A DNA stretch of 64,000 nucleotides from Achromobacter mucicolens (GTDB lineage Bacteria > Pseudomonadota > Gammaproteobacteria > Burkholderiales > Burkholderiaceae_B). Where the stretch lies: positions 53,060-117,059 of the forward strand of contig NZ_CADIJP010000021.1 of NCBI RefSeq assembly GCF_902859725.1, read 5' to 3'. Positions 16,596 to 25,266 of the stretch are shown here, one piece after another. Under the pieces are notes generated by a model. It saw only the letters and a program-made list of their open reading frames with translations. It ran no database searches and had not been told where the DNA came from. The position numbers were made by a program, and so were the translations under genes. Numbering within the stretch: the first letter of the stretch is position 1; every line of letters starts with the position of its first letter.

Positions 16596-17360
16596 ATGGA
16601 CAAGACGCTGCTCAAAGGGCTGATGGTGCTGGAAGCCGTGACCGATGTGGACAATCCGCCGCGCACCATCGACGCGCTGGCGGCCCGCGTGGGTCTGACC
16701 CGCAGCAATACGCATCGCACCTTGCAGACGCTGATACACGCCGGCTACGTGATCAAGGACGACGACGGCGGCGGTTACCGCGGGGCCGTGCGCCTTTTCG
16801 AACTGGCGGCGCGGCAACTGGCGCAACTGGATGTGCGCAAACTGGCCGCGCCCCACATGCGCACGCTGGCGGACCAGACGGGCGAGACCGTGCACCTGTC
16901 GGTGCTGGATGGCTTTGACGTGGTGTACGTGGACAAGATCGACAGCCCGCAGCCCATCCGCGCGTACTCGATGGTGGGCGGCCGCGCGCCCGCCTATGCG
17001 GTGGCGACCGGCAAGGCGCTGCTTGCCTATCAGCCCGAGGGGTACGTCGAACGCTACGCGGAGCAGATGGTGCGGCACACGCCGTCCACCATCGTGTCCA
17101 TGCCGCTTTTGAAAGACGAGCTGCGCAAGATCGCGCGCGCCGGTTACGCGGTGAACCGCGGAGAGTGGCGCGAAGGGGTGGGCGGGCTGGCTGTGACGGT
17201 GTTCAACAGCCTGGACCAGCCCGTGGCCGCGGTCGGGATCTCCGGGCCGCTGGACCGCCTTAGCGCCGCCAGGATGAAGCAGCTTGCGCCGGATGTGGCG
17301 GCCTGTGCGCAGTCCATCTCTCAGGGAATGGGCTATCGCCGCGGATTTCTGGATCAGTGA
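16596..17360 (+). CDS. IclR-family transcriptional regulator
   Basis: A 254-residue IclR regulator. The winged HTH is in residues 1-70 (TIDALAARVGLTRSNTHRTLQTLIHAGYV), and the effector domain follows with LSVLDGFDVVYVDKI and the PAYAVATGKALLAY block, ending in a typical IGISGPLDRL segment. The palindrome TCCTAAATATTAGGA overlaps its ribosome-binding region and recurs before the Bug operon and the CoA-transferase operon further on, so it is the likely regulator of the whole acid-catabolism island. Its 3' end overlaps the convergent FAD-protein gene by 101 bases. Confidence 0.92.
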   Translation: MDKTLLKGLMVLEAVTDVDNPPRTIDALAARVGLTRSNTHRTLQTLIHAGYVIKDDDGGGYRGAVRLFELAARQLAQLDVRKLAAPHMRTLADQTGETVHLSVLDGFDVVYVDKIDSPQPIRAYSMVGGRAPAYAVATGKALLAYQPEGYVERYAEQMVRHTPSTIVSMPLLKDELRKIARAGYAVNRGEWREGVGGLAVTVFNSLDQPVAAVGISGPLDRLSAARMKQLAPDVAACAQSISQGMGYRRGFLDQ

Positions 17361-18927
17361 GGGGCGTGGCGCGCAGGGTGGCCGCAATCCGCTCGGCCTG
17401 ATCCCGCGCCAGGCGGGCGTTGACGTCCATGGACGTGGTCCAGAAGTAGGTGCCTCCGGCCAGACTGCCCAGCACCGAGACGCCAGCCACGTGCTGGCCG
17501 TCGGCATTTATCAGGCAGCCCGTGTCGTAGTCCAGCGTCAGTCCGCCGTGCGGATCGGCCTGCGCATGGCCCTCGCGCAGCAGTTCAGACACCAGCGGAT
17601 CGTCCGTGCGCTCTGCGTCCACCGAGAAGCTCGTGGCGTTGATCAGATGATGGCTCAGGTGCTCGATCTGGCCGCCCGCCGTGCGCAGCTGCGTGCGGAA
17701 CAGGCCACTGGCCGGATCGTGTTCGCAGCCGGCAAAGCCCGCCGCAACGCTGAGTTGATTCGCCCCGAACAGTGCCTGCAGCTTCAAGGCGTTGCGCATG
17801 GGAAAGGTTGCGCGCCGGGCCATCCATAGCGATCGCCATTGCGACTGGAAGCGGCGCCGTTCGGTGTCGGGCAGCAAGTGCCAGATCTGGTCCACCGCCG
17901 CGTTGGTGGCCGCGGCCACCGCCTGCCACGGACGCGGGGCGGCGGAAGACCGGCGGATCTCGTCTTCCAGCGCGGATCGCGCGTCGCCGTCCATGCCCAG
18001 CACCTCGTCGAGGTCCAGAGATCCCTGCAACGCCAGCACTTCGTCGCGCAGGGCTTGCCAGATGATGTCCAGCGTCAGCGTGCCGCCGTGCTGAGCGGCC
18101 AGGGCCAGGACGCCGTCTCGGCTCAGACGTTGCAGCGTGTCCGGCGGACGGTTGTGCGGGCTGCGCACGGACGGCAAGCGGCCGTTGCGCGACACGCACA
18201 GGATCGGGCCCTGGTGTCCGGCCTGTTGTAGTGCGGCCACGGCGTCCACCGCGCTCAGGCTGGTGCCGACGATGCACACGGACGCATCAGGTGCGATGTC
18301 CTGCGCCAGCGCCGACACCGGATACGGGCTGTTGAAGTAACCGGCCACGCCTTCCAGCGAGGGAAACGCCTGCGAGGGCAGGTTGCCGTTGCACAGCACG
18401 GCGTGACGCGCGTGGCGCGGCGCGCCGTTTTCGGGCTGGATGATCGCGCCGCCGTCCGGTTGCGGCGCCACGCGGTGCACGCGGCTGCGCACGTGTTCCA
18501 GCGTCACGCCCAGGGACCGGGCGAGCTGGCGGCAGCGTTCGTAGACCGCGCCCATGTAGGCGCCGAAGAGCGGACGCGGCAGAAAGTCGGCGGGATCGAT
18601 CGCGGTGACGCCGTAGCCGCCGAGCCAGCCGGCATCCTGCGCGCGCAGCCAGTCGACGAAGTCCAGCCGATGGTCGGCGCGCGCCGACATGTTGCCGGCG
18701 GGGATGTTGAGCAGGTTGCTGCGCAGGTCGTCCTGGTATGCGCCGCCCGGGCCAGGCACAGCCTGCGGTTCGAACAGATGGATCACCGGCGGCCGCGTGT
18801 CCCGTGCGGCTGGCGCGGCCTGCAGCGCCAGCAGGAACTGATACAGGAAGCTGACGCCGACCGAGCCGCCGCCGACGATGGCCAGGTCGATTGCGGCCGG
18901 CCGGCCCGATGCGGGGGCGCGCGTCAT
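17260..18927 (-). CDS. FAD/NAD(P)-binding protein
   Basis: A 555-residue protein of the FAD-NAD(P)-binding family (pfam13454-like). The N-terminus has the dinucleotide fold AIVGGGSVGVSFLYQFL (residues 15-31), a second segment GPGGAYQDDLRSNLLNIPAGNMS near residue 70, and a further VCIVGTSLSAVDAVAAL nucleotide motif near residue 230. Substrate and partner are unknown; it may be an oxidoreductase or monooxygenase-like enzyme of the local pathway. Its ATG overlaps the TGA of the upstream Bug gene, so the two form an operon. The last 101 bases overlap the convergent iclR. Confidence 0.82.
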   Translation of the reverse strand: MTRAPASGRPAAIDLAIVGGGSVGVSFLYQFLLALQAAPAARDTRPPVIHLFEPQAVPGPGGAYQDDLRSNLLNIPAGNMSARADHRLDFVDWLRAQDAGWLGGYGVTAIDPADFLPRPLFGAYMGAVYERCRQLARSLGVTLEHVRSRVHRVAPQPDGGAIIQPENGAPRHARHAVLCNGNLPSQAFPSLEGVAGYFNSPYPVSALAQDIAPDASVCIVGTSLSAVDAVAALQQAGHQGPILCVSRNGRLPSVRSPHNRPPDTLQRLSRDGVLALAAQHGGTLTLDIIWQALRDEVLALQGSLDLDEVLGMDGDARSALEDEIRRSSAAPRPWQAVAAATNAAVDQIWHLLPDTERRRFQSQWRSLWMARRATFPMRNALKLQALFGANQLSVAAGFAGCEHDPASGLFRTQLRTAGGQIEHLSHHLINATSFSVDAERTDDPLVSELLREGHAQADPHGGLTLDYDTGCLINADGQHVAGVSVLGSLAGGTYFWTTSMDVNARLARDQAERIAATLRATPLTDPEIRGDSPFPERWTAHRPPHPAQAASSWRR

Positions 18928-19892
18928 TTCGCCGCCGACAGGCGCACCACGTCGGCCCAGCGCGAGGTTTCCTGCTTGAGCATCCGGCTGGTGTCGGCGG
19001 GTGTGGTTGCGATGGCGTCGGCGCCGAGCTTCAAGGCAGCCTGCTGCACGGAGGGCATCGCGGCGGCGCGGCGCATGCCGTCCGACAGCTTCTCGACGAC
19101 CGCGGGCGGCGTGCCCGCCGGCGCGAGCAGGGCGTACGTGGTGGCGACCGCGTAGTCCTTCACCCCTTGCTCCATCAGCGTCGGCAGGTCGGGCAGCGCC
19201 GTGGCGCGCTTGGCGGTCGTGACGCCCAAGAGGCGGATCTTGCCGCTGGCAACTTGCGGCAAGAGGGCGGGCAAGGTTTCGATGACCATGTCGATCTGGC
19301 CGCCCAACAGATCCGTGATGGCCGGTCCGCTGCCGCGGTAAGGCACGTGCATCAGCCGCGTGCCGGTCACCGCCTGGAAGAGTTCGCCCGCCATGTGCTG
19401 CGAGGTGCCCGGGCCGGCCGATCCGAACGTGATCGTGCCGGGTTTGCTTTTTGCCAGCGCGATCAGTTCCTGCACGTTCTTGGCGGAGATCTTGCTGCTG
19501 TTGACCGCCACGGCCATTGGCATGCTGGTGGCCATCGACACGCCGACGAAGGCCGTGCCGAAATCGTAGCCCGGCTTGTCGGGCATGGCCGCGTGGATGG
19601 CATGGCTGCCCACGGCGCCCATCAGCAGCGTGTAGCCGTCGCCCGCGGACTTGGCGACGAACTCGGCGCCGATTTCTCCACCCGCTCCCGCCTTGTTTTC
19701 CACGACCACGCTCTGGCCGAGAAAGTCTCCCAGATGCTGCGCATAGATGCGCGCGGCGGCGTCCGTTGCACCGCCCGGCGGAAACGGCACCACCATGCGC
19801 ACGGGTTTCGTTGGCCAGTTGTCCGCGGATGCGGGATTGGCCGACAGCGCCAGCACCGTGCTGGCCAAGGCAATACGCCACAACAGTCTCAT
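18924..19892 (-). CDS. Bug-family periplasmic solute receptor (TctC-like)
   Basis: A 322-residue periplasmic binding protein of the Bug/TctC family, which hands carboxylates to TTT transporters or senses them. It has a signal peptide (residues 1-23, ending ASADN), the conserved [21 protein letters not shown] stretch with the ligand-binding loop, and GYTLLMGAVGSHA. The start at 19892 is supported by GAGGAG upstream. No TctA or TctB membrane gene is present, as is usual for Bug genes in this group. It is the first gene of an operon with the FAD protein, with a predicted IclR site at 19980. Confidence 0.9.
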   Translation of the reverse strand: MRLLWRIALASTVLALSANPASADNWPTKPVRMVVPFPPGGATDAAARIYAQHLGDFLGQSVVVENKAGAGGEIGAEFVAKSAGDGYTLLMGAVGSHAIHAAMPDKPGYDFGTAFVGVSMATSMPMAVAVNSSKISAKNVQELIALAKSKPGTITFGSAGPGTSQHMAGELFQAVTGTRLMHVPYRGSGPAITDLLGGQIDMVIETLPALLPQVASGKIRLLGVTTAKRATALPDLPTLMEQGVKDYAVATTYALLAPAGTPPAVVEKLSDGMRRAAAMPSVQQAALKLGADAIATTPADTSRMLKQETSRWADVVRLSAAK

Positions 19893-19979
19893 GCAAGTCT
19901 CCTCGGTGGATGGGCCAGCATGCGACAGGCGCCGTGCGTATCGCCGGCGACTTGACCGCTGCAGTCCTCTTTTAATAAA

Positions 19980-19994
19980 TCCTAAAATATAGGA
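19980..19994. promoter_or_regulatory. IclR-type operator, Bug side
   Basis: TCCTA-AAATA-TAGGA, with 5-base arms and 13 of 15 positions as in the iclR-promoter site at 16571. It lies 88 bases upstream of the Bug start codon. Confidence 0.5.
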
Positions 19995-20167
19995 TCGACG
20001 TTCCAATAAATGGTTTACGTAGAATTCCACACGGTGCTATGCTGGTCAACAATTAACCGCGACACCTAGGGATTGCACTAGGCTTCGCCAGGAAATCAAC
20101 GACTTCCCGTCTGGGTCGGACTGGATGATGCCACCGTTGAAGGCCGCGTCTTATACTGTTTTTCTTA

Positions 20168-20182
20168 TCCCAAATATTGAAT
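20168..20182. promoter_or_regulatory. IclR-type operator, CaiB side
   Basis: TCCCAAATATTGAAT keeps the TCC and the central AAATATT of the 16571 site, with a perfect CAA-ATA-TTG core. It lies 22 bases upstream of the CaiB start codon, a position suited to repression. Confidence 0.4.
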
Positions 20183-20203
20183 TTTCATAACGAGAGGTCA
20201 GAC

Positions 20204-21373
20204 ATGACACCCAGTTCGGCGCTAACCGGCATCACAGTGCTGGAGATTTGCAACGTCGCGGCGGGACCCTTTTGCGGCATGTTGTTGGCGGACATGGGCG
20301 CGGACGTCATCAAGGTGGAGCACCCCGAAGGCGGCGATACGCTGCGCAGCTGGCCGCCCATCTCTGATGGCTACAGCGAGAACTTCGCTTCGCTCAATCG
20401 CAACAAGCGCTCGGTGACGCTGAACCTGAAGGATCCCGGCGACGTGGCCTTGGCGCGCGAGCTGGCGCTGCGCGCCGACGTGCTCATCGAAAACAACCGG
20501 CCGGGCGTGATGGATCGGCTGGGCCTGGGATACCTGCAGCTGCGCGAGGCCAATCCGCGCCTGGTCTATTGCTCGATCTCCGCCTACGGCCAGTCCGGAC
20601 CGCGCTCGCAGGAAGGCGGCTTTGACCTCACCATCCAGGCCATGAGCGGGATCATGAGCGTGACGGGCGAGGCCGGCGGCGAACCCGTCAAATGCGGCGT
20701 GCCGCTGGCCGATTTTTCGGCCGGGCTGTATGGCGCGTTCGCCATCGCGTCTGCGCTGCGCGCGGCGCAGGCAAGCGGGCAGGGCACGCACATCGACGTG
20801 CCGATGCTGGGCGCGACGCTGGGCATCGCTGCCTTGCAGACGTCCGAGTTCTTCGGCAGCGGCAAGGATCCCGTCAAGCTGGGCTCGGCGCACCCGCGCA
20901 ACGCGCCGTATCAGGCGTTTCGCTGCAAGAACGGGTATTTCGGCATGGCCGCCGGCAACCAGGCGCTGTGGAAAGCCGTGTGCGCCACGGTGGGGCGCGA
21001 CGACCTGCTGGCCGATCCGCGCTTTACCGACACCAGCGCCCGCGCGCGCAACCAGACCGCGCTGCGCGACATCCTGGAAGCGATCTTTGCGGAACACGAG
21101 GCGCAGGAATGGCTGGCGCGTTTCCGCGCGGCCGGCGTGCCGTGCGCGCCCATCAACACGTATTCCGAGGTGCTGGACGATCCGCAGGTCGCGCACATGG
21201 GCTGGGTCCAGCCGCTTGAGCTGCCCAACGGCGTGCAGACGCGCACGTTCGGCCTGCCGGTGCGGTTCGACGGCGAGACGACGGCGCTGCGGCGCAGGCC
21301 CCCGGCGCTGGGCGAACATAACGACGAAGTGTTGGGGCCGCTGCGTGCGGGCGGCAAGGGGGGCGCGGCATGA
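20204..21373 (+). CDS. CaiB/BaiF-type (class III) CoA-transferase
   Basis: A 389-residue class III CoA-transferase, which moves CoA between carboxylic acids via an aspartyl-anhydride. It begins with SALTGITVLEICNVAAGPFC, has the GADVIKVEHPEGGD motif and the catalytic-aspartate segment GGFDLTIQAMSGIMSVTGE near residue 145. The family includes formyl-CoA and succinyl-CoA:carboxylate transferases, and the substrate here is unknown. ATG 20204 follows GAGAGG. It opens a five-gene operon with an enoyl-CoA hydratase, a two-subunit CoA-transferase-fold enzyme and a CoA ligase. Confidence 0.92.
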   Translation: MTPSSALTGITVLEICNVAAGPFCGMLLADMGADVIKVEHPEGGDTLRSWPPISDGYSENFASLNRNKRSVTLNLKDPGDVALARELALRADVLIENNRPGVMDRLGLGYLQLREANPRLVYCSISAYGQSGPRSQEGGFDLTIQAMSGIMSVTGEAGGEPVKCGVPLADFSAGLYGAFAIASALRAAQASGQGTHIDVPMLGATLGIAALQTSEFFGSGKDPVKLGSAHPRNAPYQAFRCKNGYFGMAAGNQALWKAVCATVGRDDLLADPRFTDTSARARNQTALRDILEAIFAEHEAQEWLARFRAAGVPCAPINTYSEVLDDPQVAHMGWVQPLELPNGVQTRTFGLPVRFDGETTALRRRPPALGEHNDEVLGPLRAGGKGGAA

Positions 21374-22089
21374 GTGTCCTGCGTATCGACCGGCAAGGGC
21401 CGCGCCACGTGCTGACGCTGGCGCGTCCCGAAAAGATGAATGCGCTATCGGCCGACCTGGTCGAGGCGCTGATCGCGGCGCTTGACGAGGCCGAAGGCCA
21501 GGGCGCCAAGGTCATCGTGCTGCAAGGCGAAGGCAAGAATTTCAGCGCGGGCTTTGACTTCGGCGACTGGCAGACGCAGAGCGAAGGCGATCTGTTGCTG
21601 CGCTTCGTGCGGATCGAAACTCTGCTGCAGCGGCTGGCGGCCTCGCCGTGCCTGACCGTCGCGCTGGCGCACGGGCGCAATTTCGGCGCGGGCGTGGATG
21701 TGTTCGGGGCCTGCAAATGGCGCGTCAGCGCGCCGGACGCCACGTTTCGGATGCCCGGTCTGAAGTTTGGACTGGTGCTGGGCACGCGGCGGTTTGCCTC
21801 GCTGGTGGGCGCCGAGCGCGCGCGCGCGGTGCTTGAACAGGCCGCCACGTTCAATGCCGAAGACGCATTGCGCGACGGCTTTGCCAGCCGGCTTGCGCCG
21901 CCGGCCGACTGGACGCGGATCGGCGACGAGGCGCTGGAAACCGCCAGCACGCTCACAGACGACAGCCGCGTGCAGCTTTACGCCGCGCTGTCGCAGGAGA
22001 CCCCGGACACGGACCTGGCACGGCTGGTGCGCTCGGCATCGGCGCCGGGGCTGAAGGACCGCGTGGCGGCATATCTGCAGGCGCGCTAG
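21370..22089 (+). CDS. Enoyl-CoA hydratase/isomerase family protein
   Basis: A 239-residue crotonase-fold protein that should act on an acyl-CoA made by the flanking CoA-transferases or ligase. The oxyanion-hole segment GKNFSAGFDFGDWQT is near residues 55-70, and a second, NFGAGVDVFGACKWRVSAPDA, follows near residue 105. At the usual positions of the two catalytic glutamates I see aspartate and glycine or leucine rather than two clear glutamates, so it may not be a classical hydratase. Its ATG overlaps the TGA of the CaiB gene by four bases. Confidence 0.85.
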   Translation: MSVLRIDRQGPRHVLTLARPEKMNALSADLVEALIAALDEAEGQGAKVIVLQGEGKNFSAGFDFGDWQTQSEGDLLLRFVRIETLLQRLAASPCLTVALAHGRNFGAGVDVFGACKWRVSAPDATFRMPGLKFGLVLGTRRFASLVGAERARAVLEQAATFNAEDALRDGFASRLAPPADWTRIGDEALETASTLTDDSRVQLYAALSQETPDTDLARLVRSASAPGLKDRVAAYLQAR

Positions 22090-22118
22090 GCGCGTCCCAT
22101 CAAGCAGGGAGGAAGACA

Positions 22119-22952
22119 ATGGCTTCAGGATTCAATCAGAAGAACAAGCAGTGCAGCTTGCAGGAACTGGCGGCGCTGGTGCCCAACGGGGCATCGATCG
22201 CGCTGGGCGGCAGCTTCCTGCATCGCGGACCGTTTGCGTTCGTGCGTGAACTGATCCGCCAGGAAAAGCGCGATCTCGAACTCATCAAGCAGTCGCCGGG
22301 CTACGACGTGGACATCCTGTGCCGGGCGGGCGTGCTGCGCCGCGTGCGCGCGGGCATCGTCGCGATGGAGGGCAACTTCGGTCTGGCGCCCTGGTACCGG
22401 CGCGCCGTGGAACGCCACGAGATCGAGCTGGAGGAACATGCCTGCGCCAGCCTGACTGCGTGCCTGCGCGCGGCGGCCTTCGGCGTGCCGTTTCAGCCCT
22501 GCGGCGGCCTGCATGGCAGCGGCCTGCCGGAACTGAACGGCTGGAAATGCCTGGAAGACCCGTACGGCAGCGGCGAGAAGACGTGGGTAGTGCCCGCGAT
22601 CCGGCCGGACTTCGCGGTGATCCAGGCGTCGGAGGTGGATGCGCAGGGCAACGTGCGCGTGCATGGCACCGCGCATTGGGACCGGATCATGTCGCGCGCC
22701 GCCGGCAGTGTGCTGGTCGTGGCTGAAAAGCAGGTGGATAGCGCCGTGTTCGAAGCGCAGCCCGAATCCACGCTGGTGCCGTATTTCATGGTGCAGGCCT
22801 ATGCGGTCGTGCCGCGGGGCGCGTGGCCGGGATCCTGCTGGCCCGATTACGCCATCGACTATCCGGCGGTGGAAACCTACATGGACAAGAACAGCGATCT
22901 GCGCGCGCACCTGGCTGCGGCGCCCGAAGCGCGGGAGGGAAATCATGGCTGA
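22119..22952 (+). CDS. CoA-transferase-fold enzyme, subunit A
   Basis: A 277-residue protein of the class I CoA-transferase A-subunit family (GctA/IpdA-like). The N-terminal half has LVPNGASIALGGSFLHRGPFAFVRELIR, and the end of the domain has the VVPAIRPDFAVIQASEVDAQGNVRV segment. Start ATG 22119 follows GGGAGGA. Its last eight bases overlap subunit B, so the two should be made together. It could transfer CoA to a dicarboxylate or, like mycobacterial IpdAB, hydrolyse a ring or beta-keto bond of a CoA thioester. See subunit B for the reason. Confidence 0.85.
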   Translation: MASGFNQKNKQCSLQELAALVPNGASIALGGSFLHRGPFAFVRELIRQEKRDLELIKQSPGYDVDILCRAGVLRRVRAGIVAMEGNFGLAPWYRRAVERHEIELEEHACASLTACLRAAAFGVPFQPCGGLHGSGLPELNGWKCLEDPYGSGEKTWVVPAIRPDFAVIQASEVDAQGNVRVHGTAHWDRIMSRAAGSVLVVAEKQVDSAVFEAQPESTLVPYFMVQAYAVVPRGAWPGSCWPDYAIDYPAVETYMDKNSDLRAHLAAAPEAREGNHG

Positions 22953-23679
22953 GCAATGGTCGGGCTTTTCGTACATCGTCACCAATCTGGCGCGCTTCAT
23001 CCGCCCCGATGAAATCACGTTCAGCGGCGTGAACTCCACGATGCCCATGCTGGCCTGCCTGCTGGCCAAGCGCGCGTATGACTGGGACTTCGTCTACATC
23101 AACGTGGCCGGCGGCGTGAACCCGCGGCCCTCGCACATTCCGTTGTCCAGCTCCGATCCGGTGCTGGCCGAGCACACGGCGTCGATCTTCTCGAACGAAG
23201 ACTTCTACGACCTGTGCACGCGCGGCCGCATGGACCTGACGTTTCTGGGCGCCGCGCAGATCGACGGCGCGGGCTGCGCCAACAACTCGTGCATTGGCGA
23301 TTGGCATGAACCCAAGGTCCGCCTGCCCGGCGGCGGCGGCGGGGCGGTCATGCTGCCCACGGCGCGGCGCGCCTGCACCTGGCGCACCGAGCATTCGCGC
23401 CGCACGTTCGTGCCCAAGCTGGACTTCATGACGTCGTGGGGCGGCTTTCATGGGGTGGTCACGCCGATTGCCGTGTTCATCAAACGCGACGGCCGGCTGG
23501 CGCTGCAATCCTGGCATCCGGAGTCCAGCCTGTCCGAGGTGCGCGAGCGCACGGGCTTTGAGTTCGACGCCGCCGGCGCGGGTCCGACCGAACCGCCGAC
23601 TGAGCGCGAAGCCCTTGCCTTGCGCGAACTGGACGCGGACGGGCAGTTCGAACGCGACGCCGCCGTCGCGCTGCGCTGA
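22945..23679 (+). CDS. CoA-transferase-fold enzyme, subunit B
   Basis: A 244-residue partner of the preceding gene (GctB/IpdB-like). It has VNSTMPMLACLLAKR, the family segment MDLTFLGAAQIDGAGCANNS and a glycine-rich VRLPGGGGGAVMLPTARRA. In glutaconate CoA-transferase the strand before the PLS-x-x-D block carries the catalytic glutamate in a YESG context; here the strand reads VYINVAGGV with no glutamate, by eye alignment. Loss of that residue is known for the hydrolase IpdAB. The ATG at 22945 overlaps subunit A and has GGGAGG upstream. Confidence 0.82.
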   Translation: MAEQWSGFSYIVTNLARFIRPDEITFSGVNSTMPMLACLLAKRAYDWDFVYINVAGGVNPRPSHIPLSSSDPVLAEHTASIFSNEDFYDLCTRGRMDLTFLGAAQIDGAGCANNSCIGDWHEPKVRLPGGGGGAVMLPTARRACTWRTEHSRRTFVPKLDFMTSWGGFHGVVTPIAVFIKRDGRLALQSWHPESSLSEVRERTGFEFDAAGAGPTEPPTEREALALRELDADGQFERDAAVALR

Positions 23680-23726
23680 TCGCGCATCCACCCATCACAA
23701 CGAGCCCGGTACAGGGGGAATCAGTC

Positions 23727-25220
23727 ATGTCGATTGCCGATGCCACGGTCGTGGCGGCGTTTGCACGCTTGTGGGACCAGCCGGAATGGGCCGCGCGCCC
23801 CGCGCTCGTGACCGCCGAGGAAACCGTCAATTACGCGGACCTGCGCCGTCGGGTGGGGCAGGCCGCGGGCGGCCTGAGGGCTGCCGGCGTTGCGCCCGGC
23901 GACTACGTCGGCGTGGCGATGGAGCGCTCGCTGGCGCAGGTGCTGGCCATTCTGGGTGTCATGGCGGCGGGCGCATGCCCGTGCCCGCTGGAGCCGCGGC
24001 TGTCGGTTGAGGAAACCGCGCGGCGCGTGGCGGCAGTGGGGCTGACATGGATGCTGGCCGATGACGACAACGCCGCCACCGCGCGCGGCTGCGGCCTGCC
24101 GGCGGCGCGCGTGCTCGATGCGGCCAAGATCGCGCAGGGCGGGCAGGACTGGTCCGGCGCGGATGTCGCGCCAGAGGCCCCGGGGCTGCTGCTCTTTACG
24201 TCCGGCAGCACCGGCAACCCGAAGGGCGTGCTGCTCAGCCACCGGGGGATCGTGAACAACGCGCGCGGCGTTCTGGCGCATACGGGTCTGACGCCCGGCG
24301 ATCGCCTGCTGCACGTCATGCCGCTGCACCACACCAACGCGCTCAACAATCAGATCTTCACGCCGCTGCTGGCGGGGGCGAGCGTGGCGCTGGCCGGCCG
24401 GTTCCGCGCGCAGGACATGCCGGGTCTGCTGGCCGCCTTCCGGCCCACGATCATCACCGGCGTGCCGACGATGTATGCGCGGATGCTGGAATTGACGTTC
24501 GATCCGGACAGCCTGGCCGGCCTGCGCTTTGCCCGTTGCGGCTCGGCGCCCATCACCGAGGCCTTGCACCGCCGGATCGAAGCCTTCCTCGGGTGTCCGC
24601 TGGTCGTGTCCTATGGCCTGTCGGAGGCCACGTGCACGTCCACCATGAATCCGCCCGCGGCGCGGCGCGTGGGATCGGTGGGCACGGTGCTTGAAGGGCA
24701 GGACGTGAGCCTGCACCTGTCCGACGGCAGCCTGGCGCCGGCAGGCGCCGAAGGCGAGATCTGCATCGCGGGCGACAGCCTGATGCTGGGCTATCTGGGC
24801 GTGGACAGTGCGGACGCGGGGGCGCCGCGTCTGTTGCGCACGGGCGACCTGGGCCGCTTCGACGCACAGGGTTATCTGATGATCACCGGCCGCATCAAGG
24901 ACGTCATCATCCGCGGCGGCGAGAACATTTCGCCCGCGCTCATCGAAGGCGTGGTGACGGGGATGCCCGGCGTGGCGGCCTGCTGCGTGGTGGGGGCGCC
25001 GGACGAGGATCTGGGAGAGACGCCGGTGATCTTCGTGCAGGGCAATGGCGACTGTCCGCCTGACGCGGCCGCGATACAGGCCGAGGTGCTGGCGCGGCTG
25101 GGCCGGATCTACGTGCCGCGCGACGTGATCTGGGTCGACCGGTTGCCGGAGAACGCGGTGGGCAAGGTGGACCGCAAGGCGCTGGCCCGGCAGGCGGCGG
25201 GGCGCGAAACGGTGCAATGA
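23727..25220 (+). CDS. AMP-forming acyl-CoA ligase
   Basis: A 497-residue adenylate-forming enzyme that activates a carboxylic acid with ATP and CoA. The P-loop-like motif LLFTSGSTGNPKGVLLSH is near residues 155-172, followed by YGLSEATCTSTM, the LRTGDLGRFDAQGY hinge region and the catalytic lysine in ENAVGKVDRKAL at the C-terminus. The substrate cannot be read from sequence. As the last gene of the CaiB operon it may activate the imported substrate. It ends in front of a GC-rich hairpin at 25226-25244. Confidence 0.9.
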   Translation: MSIADATVVAAFARLWDQPEWAARPALVTAEETVNYADLRRRVGQAAGGLRAAGVAPGDYVGVAMERSLAQVLAILGVMAAGACPCPLEPRLSVEETARRVAAVGLTWMLADDDNAATARGCGLPAARVLDAAKIAQGGQDWSGADVAPEAPGLLLFTSGSTGNPKGVLLSHRGIVNNARGVLAHTGLTPGDRLLHVMPLHHTNALNNQIFTPLLAGASVALAGRFRAQDMPGLLAAFRPTIITGVPTMYARMLELTFDPDSLAGLRFARCGSAPITEALHRRIEAFLGCPLVVSYGLSEATCTSTMNPPAARRVGSVGTVLEGQDVSLHLSDGSLAPAGAEGEICIAGDSLMLGYLGVDSADAGAPRLLRTGDLGRFDAQGYLMITGRIKDVIIRGGENISPALIEGVVTGMPGVAACCVVGAPDEDLGETPVIFVQGNGDCPPDAAAIQAEVLARLGRIYVPRDVIWVDRLPENAVGKVDRKALARQAAGRETVQ

Positions 25221-25244
25221 AAAAAGGGGGGCGTGAAGCCCCCC
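25221..25244 (-). terminator. Terminator of the second Bug operon
   Basis: GGGGGGC (25226-25232) pairs with GCCCCCC (25238-25244) around GTGAA. Read on the minus strand the stem is followed by TTTTT, so it ends the Bug/FAH transcript. On the plus strand it lacks a T-run. Confidence 0.75.
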
Positions 25245-25266
25245 GATTGACTCTACGTTCCAGTCG

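Larger units (their letters stand above)
19893..20203. other. Divergent intergenic region with two IclR-type sites
   Basis: This 311-base spacer separates the Bug/FAD operon (minus) from the CaiB operon (plus). It has no gene. It holds TCCTA-AAATA-TAGGA at 19980 near the Bug side and TCC-CAAATATTG-AAT at 20168 close to the CaiB start, the two relatives of the iclR promoter palindrome. Confidence 0.6.
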
